Positions 17,784-24,327 of a DNA stretch of 64,000 bases are shown in pieces. The notes under the pieces were generated by a model. It saw only the letters and a program-made list of their open reading frames with translations, did not search any database and was not told the DNA's origin. Position 1 is the stretch's first letter, and every line of letters begins with the position of its first letter. This DNA is from Sanguibacter inulinus. GTDB lineage: Bacteria; Actinomycetota; Actinomycetes; Actinomycetales; Cellulomonadaceae. The stretch is taken from positions 1-64,000 of the forward strand of contig NZ_JACBYE010000008.1 in assembly GCF_013415325.1 (NCBI RefSeq), written 5' to 3'. Both the position numbers and the translations under genes were made by a program.

Positions 17784-19694
17784 GTGTCGATGCACGCAGG
17801 AGGTGGAGGGGGCGGCGGACAGTTCCGCTCGTTCCGCCAGGAACGCGGTATCACCCAGCACCGCCTCGCCGACGGCACGGTCCGACGTGTGCTGGCCTTC
17901 GCCCGCCCGTACAAGCGGCAGCTCTCGGTGTTCCTCGTGCTCATCGCGATCGACGCCCTCATAGGTGCTGCCACGCCTCTGGTCTTCAAGGCGATCATCG
18001 ACGACGGCATCACCCCGGGCCGGCGAGACGTCGTGCTGTGGCTCGCAGGACTCGTCGCCGTTCTGGCTCTCGCCTCGGGTGCGCTGACGATGGCGCAGCG
18101 CTGGTTGTCCTCGCGGATCGGCGAAGGACTCATCCTCGACCTGCGGATCGCGGTCTTCGACCACGTCCAGCAGATGCCCCTCGCCTTCTTCTCCCGCACC
18201 CGGACCGGTGCCCTCGTCCAGCGCCTCAACGGTGACGTGCTGGGTGCCCAGCAGGCCTTCACCTCGACGCTGTCGAACGTCTTCTCGAACACCCTGACCG
18301 TCGTCTTCGTGCTCGCCGCGATGTTCTCGATGTCCTGGCAGCTCACAGCCCTGTCCCTCGTGCTGCTGCCCGCCTTCATCCTGCCGGCACGGTGGATCGG
18401 GCCACGCCTCGCTCGTCTGACGCGGGAGTCCTACGAGATCAACGCCGACACGTCGCAGACGATGAACGAACGCTTCAACGTCGCGGGGGCGCACCTCGCC
18501 AAGACCTACGGTCGCCCCGCCGACGAGTCGCGCAGGTTCGCCCACGACGCCGGGCGCGCCCGAGACATCGGCGTCAAGCTCGCCATGTACTCGACCTACT
18601 TCCGCGTGGGCCTGACGACGGTCGCCGCCCTCGCGGTCGCGGTCGTCTACGGCGTCGGTGGGCTCAGCGCGATCAGCGGCGGGCTGACCGTCGGGGTCGT
18701 CGTCGCGCTCACCGCCTACCTCGGCCGGCTCTACGGCCCGCTCACCGCCCTGTCCAACGTCCAGGTCGACGTGATGACAGCGCTCGTCAGCTTCGAGCGC
18801 GTGCTCGAGGTCCTCGACCTCCAGCCGAGCGTGACCGACGCGCAGGACGCGACAGACCTGCGTCTCGCGGTCGCCGAGCACGGAGCCAGCATCGAGCTGC
18901 GCGACGTGACCTTCCGGTACCCGACGGCCGCCGAGGTGTCGCTCGCGTCGCTCGAGTCCGTCGCGACCCTCGTCAACGACCCGCAGTCCACGACGCTGAG
19001 CCACGTGAGCATCCGGGTCGAGCCCGGCGAGATGGTCGCGCTCGTGGGCCCGTCGGGTGCTGGCAAGACCACGTTGTCTCAGCTGGTCACCCGCATGTAC
19101 GACCCGACCGAGGGCACGATCGAGGTGGCTGGCCAGGACCTGCGCGGCGTGACGCTCGAGTCCTTGCGTGCGACTGTCGGCACGGTCCCCCAGGACTCGC
19201 ACATGTTCCACGACACGATCGCCGGCAACCTGCGGTACGCCCGGCCGGACGCGAGCGACGAGGAGATCGAGGAGTCGCTGCGGGCCGCGCACATCTGGGA
19301 CCTCGTGGAGTCCCTGCCCTCGGGTGTCGACACCGTGGTGGGTGACCGCGGGTACAGGCTGTCGGGCGGTGAGCGGCAGCGCCTCGCGATCGCGCGGCTG
19401 CTGCTCAAGGCACCGGACGTCGTCGTCCTCGACGAGGCGACAGCCCACCTCGACTCGGAGTCCGAGGCAGCCGTCCAGCGTGCGCTGAGCGCAGCCCTGG
19501 TCGGCAGGACCTCGGTGGTCATCGCGCACAGGTTGTCGACCATCCGTGAGGCGGACAGGATCGTCGTCCTCGACGAGGGGCGCGTGGTTGCCCAGGGCAC
19601 GCACACCGAGCTGCTCGAGGCCGGCGGTCTCTACGCCGACCTGTACCACACCCAGTTCGCGGAGGCCGTGAGCGGTCTGACGGACCCAGCCTGA
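17784..19694 (+). CDS. ABC exporter half-transporter (membrane plus ATPase domains)
   Basis: 636 aa. A short Gly-rich start is followed by six membrane helices (about 45-330). The ATPase has Walker A GPSGAGKTT near 415, the signature LSGGERQRLAIA near 530, Walker B VVVLDEAT and the switch AHRLST. It is a lipid A/multidrug-exporter type (MsbA-like) half-transporter that would act as a homodimer. A linker insertion with LASLESVATLVNDPQ stands just before Walker A. The GTG at 17784 is chosen because AAGGGAG lies 6 nt upstream; ATG 17790 is an alternative. The substrate is unknown and no partner gene is adjacent. Confidence 0.9.
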   Translation: MSMHAGGGGGGGQFRSFRQERGITQHRLADGTVRRVLAFARPYKRQLSVFLVLIAIDALIGAATPLVFKAIIDDGITPGRRDVVLWLAGLVAVLALASGALTMAQRWLSSRIGEGLILDLRIAVFDHVQQMPLAFFSRTRTGALVQRLNGDVLGAQQAFTSTLSNVFSNTLTVVFVLAAMFSMSWQLTALSLVLLPAFILPARWIGPRLARLTRESYEINADTSQTMNERFNVAGAHLAKTYGRPADESRRFAHDAGRARDIGVKLAMYSTYFRVGLTTVAALAVAVVYGVGGLSAISGGLTVGVVVALTAYLGRLYGPLTALSNVQVDVMTALVSFERVLEVLDLQPSVTDAQDATDLRLAVAEHGASIELRDVTFRYPTAAEVSLASLESVATLVNDPQSTTLSHVSIRVEPGEMVALVGPSGAGKTTLSQLVTRMYDPTEGTIEVAGQDLRGVTLESLRATVGTVPQDSHMFHDTIAGNLRYARPDASDEEIEESLRAAHIWDLVESLPSGVDTVVGDRGYRLSGGERQRLAIARLLLKAPDVVVLDEATAHLDSESEAAVQRALSAALVGRTSVVIAHRLSTIREADRIVVLDEGRVVAQGTHTELLEAGGLYADLYHTQFAEAVSGLTDPA

Positions 19695-19701
19695 CAGAGG
19701 C

Positions 19702-19717
19702 CCCGGCTCGAGCCGGG
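19702..19717 (+). terminator. Short palindromic hairpin after ABC exporter gene
   Basis: The 16-bp perfect palindrome CCCGGCTCGAGCCGGG lies 8 bp after the stop codon and could fold with a TCGA loop. It is a weak terminator call. Confidence 0.4.
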
Positions 19718-19783
19718 CGGGGTCCCTGTCTCTCCGGACCGGGGCCCGACCCGGGTCTCCGTTCTCACGTCCCCGGCCCCGAA

Positions 19784-20117
19784 CCCAGGTCGCTCGCCCT
19801 CCGACGAGGTCGTGCGCTGTGCCCAAGTCGTCCGCCCCACGACGAGGTCGTGCGCTGTGCCCAAGTCGTCCGCCCCACGACGAGGTCGTGCGCTGTGCCC
19901 AAGTCGTCCGCCCCACGACGAGGTCGTAGGCTCCGCGCCGAGGTCGTAGGCCCTGCACCCAGATCGTGCGCACCCAGGTCGTCCGGACGATGACGAAGTC
20001 GTTCCCCAACGACGAGGTCGCACGGACACGCCAGAATCACGGCTCGATGCCGGTATTTCGGCGCGTCCGTGCGACCTCGTCGACACGGGTACGACCTCGC
20101 GGACCCAGGTACGACCT
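19784..20117. repeat. Cluster of AGGTCGT-core repeats, including three perfect 38-bp tandem copies
   Basis: The spacer between the ABC exporter and rpsA holds about a dozen copies of a core close to CGA(C/G)GAGGTCGT. Three identical 38-bp units run from 19803 to 19916, with the start of a fourth at 19917. Further degenerate copies follow at about 19937, 19970, 19990 and 20010. From about 20070 the core appears in the opposite orientation (20071, 20090 and 20110). The arrays give long fake reading frames rich in DLV/RTT. No spacer-like unique sequence separates the copies, so it is not a CRISPR. Function unknown; see the inverted repeat entry. Confidence 0.85.
20010..20082. repeat. Large inverted repeat at the orientation switch of the repeat cluster
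   Basis: Arms 20010-20032 and 20060-20082 are complementary at 22 of 23 positions around a 27-nt loop that is less GC-rich. The arms contain the CGACGAGGTCG core. It could be a stem-loop in RNA, a REP-like element or a protein binding site. Confidence 0.8.
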
Positions 20118-20204
20118 CGTCGGCACGGGGGGACGACGACGACGAGGACCGCGAGCGGACGAGCAGGCAGCATCGGAGATCAGGAGTGGCTCCGGGTACA
20201 GCGA

Positions 20205-20232
20205 AGGCCGGCCACCCGAAGGTGACCGGCCT
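20205..20232 (-). terminator. rpsA terminator hairpin with TTCG loop
   Basis: The 12-bp stem (20205-20216 with 20221-20232, one mismatch) closes a TTCG tetraloop when read on the minus strand, about 47 bp after the rpsA stop. Stable UUCG loops are typical of intrinsic terminators. Confidence 0.75.
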
Positions 20233-20278
20233 CTGCTGTCAGTGCTGAGCCGTCTCAGGGCCGAGGCCCCGGGTCAGT

Positions 20279-21769
20279 TCAGTTACCGGTGAGCTTCTCG
20301 CGGAGTGCGGCGAGAGCCTCGTCCGAGGCGAGCGTGCCGCCACCGGAGGTGGGCTCGGCAGCCGGAGCCGACGAGTACGTGCTGGCCGAGGAAGAGCTCG
20401 AGCCAGAGTCGGTGTCGCCCGACTCAGCGGCCTCGAGGTCAGCCTTGACGGCCTCGGCGACCTGCTTGCGGTGCGACTCCCAGCGCTCGTGCGCCTTGGC
20501 GTACTGGCCTTCCCAGACCTCGCGCTGCGCCTCGAAGCCCTCGAGCCACTCGTTCGTCTCGGGGTCGAAGCCCTCCGGGTACTTGTAGTTCCCGGCCTCG
20601 TCGTACTCGGCAGCCATGCCGTACAGAGCGGGGTCGAAGTCGTCCGACTCCGGGTCCACGCCCTCGTTGGCCTGCTTCAGCGACAGCGAGATGCGGCGAC
20701 GCTCGAGATCGATGTCGATGACCTTGACGAAGACGTCGTCGCCGACGTTGACGACCTGCTCGGGCAGCTCGACGTGGCGGACAGCCAGCTCCGAGATGTG
20801 CACGAGGCCCTCGATGCCGTCCTCGACGCGCACGAACGCGCCGAAGGGGACGAGCTTGGTGACCTTACCCGGCACGACCTGACCGATGGCGTGCGTACGG
20901 GCGAAGGTCTGCCACGGGTCTTCCTGCGTCGCCTTGAGCGACAGGGAGACACGCTCGCGGTCGAAGTCGACGTCGAGGACCTCGACGGTGACTTCCTGAC
21001 CGACCTCGACGACCTCGCCCGGGTGGTCGATGTGCTTCCAGGACAGCTCGGAGACGTGGACGAGACCGTCGACCCCGCCGAGGTCCACGAAGGCACCGAA
21101 GTTGACGATCGAGGAGACGACACCGGGGCGGACCTGGCCCTTCTGCAGCGTCTGCAGGAAGGTGGAACGAACCTCGGACTGCGTCTGCTCGAGCCAGGCA
21201 CGGCGCGACAGGACCACGTTGTTGCGGTTCTTGTCGAGCTCGATGATCTTGGCCTCGATCTCCTTGCCGACGTACGGCTGGAGGTCGCGGACGCGACGCA
21301 TCTCGACGAGCGAGGCGGGGAGGAAGCCACGAAGACCGATGTCGAGGATGAGGCCACCCTTGACGACCTCGATGACGGTGCCGGTGACGACGCCGTCCTC
21401 TTCCTTGATCTTCTCGATCGTGCCCCAGGCGCGCTCGTACTGTGCGCGCTTCTTGGACAGGATCAGACGGCCTTCCTTGTCCTCCTTCTGGAGGACGAGC
21501 GCCTCGACGACGTCGCCCACCTGGACGACCTCTCCGGGGTCCACGTCGTGCTTGATGGACAGCTCGCGGGAGGGGATGACGCCTTCGGTCTTGTAACCGA
21601 TGTCGAGGAGGACCTCGTCACGGTCGACCTTGACGATGGTGCCTTCGACAATGTCACCGTCGTTGAAGTACTTGATGGTGGCGTCGATGGCTGCAAGGAA
21701 GTCTTCTGCAGTGCCGATGTCGTTGATGGCGACCTGCGGGGCGGACTTCGCGGGGGTAGAGATGGTCAT
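20279..21769 (-). CDS. rpsA: 30S ribosomal protein S1
   Basis: 496 aa with four S1 RNA-binding domains, recognisable from repeats of the type GDIVEGTIVKVDRDEVLLDIG, KGQVRPGVVSSIVNFGAFVDLGG and GQVVPGKVTKLVPFGAFV (key parts only). Domains three and four carry the usual VHISEL and VHVSELSW motifs. The C-terminus is an acidic Ser/Ala-rich tail as in other actinobacteria. S1 helps mRNA docking on the ribosome. The start at 21769 (MTISTP) matches the family; the open frame continues another 58 codons with an in-frame ATG, so a longer form cannot be excluded. The leader is long (about 240 nt). Confidence 0.95.
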   Translation of the reverse strand: MTISTPAKSAPQVAINDIGTAEDFLAAIDATIKYFNDGDIVEGTIVKVDRDEVLLDIGYKTEGVIPSRELSIKHDVDPGEVVQVGDVVEALVLQKEDKEGRLILSKKRAQYERAWGTIEKIKEEDGVVTGTVIEVVKGGLILDIGLRGFLPASLVEMRRVRDLQPYVGKEIEAKIIELDKNRNNVVLSRRAWLEQTQSEVRSTFLQTLQKGQVRPGVVSSIVNFGAFVDLGGVDGLVHVSELSWKHIDHPGEVVEVGQEVTVEVLDVDFDRERVSLSLKATQEDPWQTFARTHAIGQVVPGKVTKLVPFGAFVRVEDGIEGLVHISELAVRHVELPEQVVNVGDDVFVKVIDIDLERRRISLSLKQANEGVDPESDDFDPALYGMAAEYDEAGNYKYPEGFDPETNEWLEGFEAQREVWEGQYAKAHERWESHRKQVAEAVKADLEAAESGDTDSGSSSSSASTYSSAPAAEPTSGGGTLASDEALAALREKLTGN

Positions 21770-22019
21770 TGAGTCAGGTGCTCCGATGCGGACAGGAAGT
21801 AGTTCGGATAGGGATGCTGCTTGTTCGTGCGCGAGGGCACGGGACATGGTGCTCAGTACTACGTGATGGTGCTGAGTGGTGCTGGTGCCACAGGCTGGTG
21901 GTGCGTGTCGTGCGCAGCGCCTGCGTGCCGACCCCTTCGCCACGGGGACGGACGAGAGCCTCTGAGAGCTTCTTGACCGTTCCGGGACGAGCGGGCGCGA
22001 CCGTACTGCACCGCCATAT

Positions 22020-22049
22020 ACCTTACCGGCGCGGCGGTGGGTGGGTCAA
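22020..22049 (-). promoter_or_regulatory. Strong sigma-A-type promoter of rpsA
   Basis: On the minus strand TTGACC (22049-22044) and TAAGGT (22025-22020) are 18 bp apart. The expected start near 22013 gives a leader of about 240 nt before the rpsA ATG. The -35 lies immediately below the pfkA terminator. Confidence 0.7.
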
Positions 22050-22055
22050 CGTGGG

Positions 22056-22108
22056 CGCGCGGGCGACGACGGGCCCCTGATCAGGGCAGACCCGTCGTCG
22101 CCCGCGCG
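22056..22108 (-). terminator. pfkA terminator: 18-bp perfect stem
   Basis: Arms 22056-22073 and 22091-22108 are fully complementary. The 17-nt loop itself contains a small CCCTGATCAGGG palindrome. It starts 15 bp after the pfkA stop and isolates the rpsA promoter from pfkA transcription. Confidence 0.85.
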
Positions 22109-22122
22109 GGCGTGCTGGTCTC

Positions 22123-23148
22123 TCAGGCGAGGACCCGGGCGACCCGCAGCAGGTCTTCGGGGACGTGCTTGACCTTGCCGGCGATCTCCTCGAGCGGCAC
22201 GAGGACGACCTCTTCGTTGCGCAGCGCCGTCATGACGTTCGTCTCGCCGCGGCTCACGGCGTCGACTGCCGCGACGCCGAAACGGCTGCCGAGGATCCGG
22301 TCGGTCGGTGTCGGGGTGCCACCACGCTGCACGTGACCGAGGATCGTCAGTCGTGTGTCGAAGCCTGTCCGGGTCGCGATCTCGTTCGCGACGCGCTCAC
22401 CGATGGCGCCGGCGACGATCTCGCCGAACTTGCCCAGCTGTGCCTCGTACTGCATCGAGCTACCCTCCTTGGGCAGCGCACCCTCGGCGACCACGACGAT
22501 CGAGAAGTTCGCGTGGGAGCGGTGACGGTGCTTGAGGAACTTGACGATGCGGTCCATGTCGAAGGGCTCTTCGGGGGCGAGCACGAGCTCGGCGCCTCCG
22601 GCGATCCCGGCGTTCACGGCGATCCAGCCGGCGTGGCGTCCCATGACCTCGACCACCATGACGCGGTTGTGGCTCTCCGCGGTCGTGTGGATGCGGTCGA
22701 TCGCCTCGGTCGCGATGTTGACGGCGGTGTGGAAGCCGATCGACAGGTCGGTCCCGGCGACGTCGTTGTCGATCGTCTTCGGGATGGCGACGATCTTGAT
22801 GCCCTGCTCGGCGACCTTGTTGGCCGCGTGGAGCGTCCCGTCCCCGCCGATGCAGATGAGCGCCTCGATGCGCTCGGCCTCGAGCGTCGCCATCACGCCG
22901 TCGAGACCGCCGTCTGCCGAGTGCGGGTGGTACCGCGCGGTGCCCAGCAGCGTCCCGCCCTGGGGAAGGACGTTGCGGATGTCCTCACGGGACATGGTCC
23001 GGACGTCGCCGTCGACGACACCCTTCCACCCGTTGCGGAAGCCGATGATGGTGTGCCCGTACTCCCCCAGCCCCTGCTTGACGACCGCACGGATCGCAGC
23101 GTTGAGCCCTGGGCAGTCGCCACCGCCGGTGAGCAGACCGATTCTCAT
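22123..23148 (-). CDS. pfkA: 6-phosphofructokinase (ATP-type by active-site residues)
   Basis: 341 aa. It phosphorylates fructose-6-phosphate, the committed step of glycolysis. The phosphate donor motif GGDGT is at 101-105 (Gly at the site where PPi-dependent enzymes have Asp), and PKTIDND is at 123-129. This Gly/Lys combination is the one found in the ATP-dependent actinobacterial group-III enzymes. A MGRHAGWIA substrate motif follows. The Shine-Dalgarno GAGGGAG is 6 nt before the ATG. A perfect 16-bp palindrome at 23192-23207 in the leader region is a candidate operator. Confidence 0.93.
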   Translation of the reverse strand: MRIGLLTGGGDCPGLNAAIRAVVKQGLGEYGHTIIGFRNGWKGVVDGDVRTMSREDIRNVLPQGGTLLGTARYHPHSADGGLDGVMATLEAERIEALICIGGDGTLHAANKVAEQGIKIVAIPKTIDNDVAGTDLSIGFHTAVNIATEAIDRIHTTAESHNRVMVVEVMGRHAGWIAVNAGIAGGAELVLAPEEPFDMDRIVKFLKHRHRSHANFSIVVVAEGALPKEGSSMQYEAQLGKFGEIVAGAIGERVANEIATRTGFDTRLTILGHVQRGGTPTPTDRILGSRFGVAAVDAVSRGETNVMTALRNEEVVLVPLEEIAGKVKHVPEDLLRVARVLA

Positions 23149-23191
23149 TCAAACTCCCTCAAGAAGTGTCAGGTGAGCAGCGTCGTCGCGT

Positions 23192-23223
23192 GGTCCAGAA
23201 CTGGACCCTCGACCTCAACCCTA
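23192..23223 (-). promoter_or_regulatory. pfkA upstream palindrome with -10-like box
   Basis: GGTCCAG-AA-CTGGACC (23192-23207) is a perfect inverted repeat 44 bp above the pfkA ATG. A -10-like TAGGGT occupies 23223-23218 on the minus strand, so the palindrome would fall right at the start of the transcript. The remaining 240 bp up to the methyltransferase gene show nothing else clear. Confidence 0.45.
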
Positions 23224-23462
23224 CAGAGCCGCTCCGCTGGTCCGAGCCGCCATTGGTCCCATCCGGAGGGACGGGTGTCGCTCCGCCGACCACACCCCCG
23301 CAGCGGACAGGCCGCGCGCGAGGAGCGCACCGCCCGGCAGGCCGGCCGCGGGCCCAGCAGCGTGTCGCGTGGCGGGTTGACCAGCATCTTCGTCGGCAGA
23401 CCGGCGCGCTCGCCCACCGAGAGGTCGGCCAGCCGAGCGACCCGATGCCTCAGACTGGTCCC

Positions 23463-24281
23463 GTGACGAACGACAGAGCGCTGCGCGCCGGCTACCAGGA
23501 CGTGCCCGACGAGTCGGCCGGGCCTGCGAGCCGCGGCTGGTGGGACGAGAACGCGACGGAGTACCTCGACGAGCACGGTGCCTTCCTCGGCGCCGACGAC
23601 TTCTGCTGGTGCCCGGAAGGACTCCGAGAGAAAGACGCGCACCTGCTCGGGCCTCTCGAGTCGCTGCGCGGTGCCCAGGTGCTCGAGATCGGCTCTGGTG
23701 CGGCACAGTGCGGCAGGTGGCTCACCCGCCAGGGAGCGCTGGTCGTCTCGACCGACGTCTCGCACGGGATGCTGCGTGAGAGCCTGCGGATCGACGCCGC
23801 GCAGGGGACGCACGTCCCCGCGCTCCAGGTCGACGCCCGGGTCCTGCCCTTCGCCGACGCGAGCTTCGACGTGGTCTTCAGCGCCTACGGTGCGATCCCC
23901 TTCGTCCCCGACGCCCAGGCTGTGCACGCCGAGGTCGCGCGCGTGCTGCGGCCCGGCGGACGGTGGGTCTTCTCCGTGACGCACCCTGTCCGCTGGGCCT
24001 TCCCCGACGACCCGACCGAGCGCGGGCTCACGGCCCAGCGGTCCTACTTCGACCGCAGGCCGTACGCCGAGCGGGACGAGAGCGGGACCGTCACCTACGC
24101 CGAGTACCACCGGACGCTCGGTGACCACGTCCGTGAGATCACGGCCGCGGGGCTCCAGCTCGTCGACGTGGTCGAGCCGGAGTGGCCCGAGGGGCACGAC
24201 CAGACCTGGGGAGGATGGAGCCCGACCCGCGGACGCCTCCTCCCCGGGACGGCGATCTTCAGCGCACGCACGCCAGGCTGA
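23463..24281 (+). CDS. Class I SAM-dependent methyltransferase
   Basis: 272 aa from the GTG at 23463. The SAM loop is VLEIGSGAAQCGRW at about 68-81, the acidic strand end VVSTDVS follows, then FDVVFSAYGAIPF and the motif VLRPGGRWVFSVTHP. It resembles the small Methyltransf_11 proteins of actinobacteria that sit near polA and are thought to act on small molecules or quinones; the substrate is unknown. The start is favoured by CAGACT ending 6 nt before the GTG; the frame extends upstream without family similarity. Its end is 46 bp from the end of convergent polA. Confidence 0.85.
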   Translation: MTNDRALRAGYQDVPDESAGPASRGWWDENATEYLDEHGAFLGADDFCWCPEGLREKDAHLLGPLESLRGAQVLEIGSGAAQCGRWLTRQGALVVSTDVSHGMLRESLRIDAAQGTHVPALQVDARVLPFADASFDVVFSAYGAIPFVPDAQAVHAEVARVLRPGGRWVFSVTHPVRWAFPDDPTERGLTAQRSYFDRRPYAERDESGTVTYAEYHRTLGDHVREITAAGLQLVDVVEPEWPEGHDQTWGGWSPTRGRLLPGTAIFSARTPG

Positions 24282-24327
24282 GCGTCCACGTCGGCCCGGG
24301 GTGCGATCCTGCCCGCACCAGCTGTCG

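Noticed and set aside
19803-19927. A CRISPR array
   Set aside because: The 38-bp units touch each other directly with no unique spacers, and no cas genes are in the window.
17610-20009. A continuous minus-strand frame extending coaE to about 1000 codons
   Set aside because: CoaE similarity begins at the ATG at 17609. The rest is antisense to the ABC exporter gene and to the repeat cluster.
19765-20173. Small proteins encoded by the repeat cluster
   Set aside because: Several frames are open only because the repeat lacks stop codons. The peptides are repeats of DLV/RTT-like words with no RBS or homology that I recognise.
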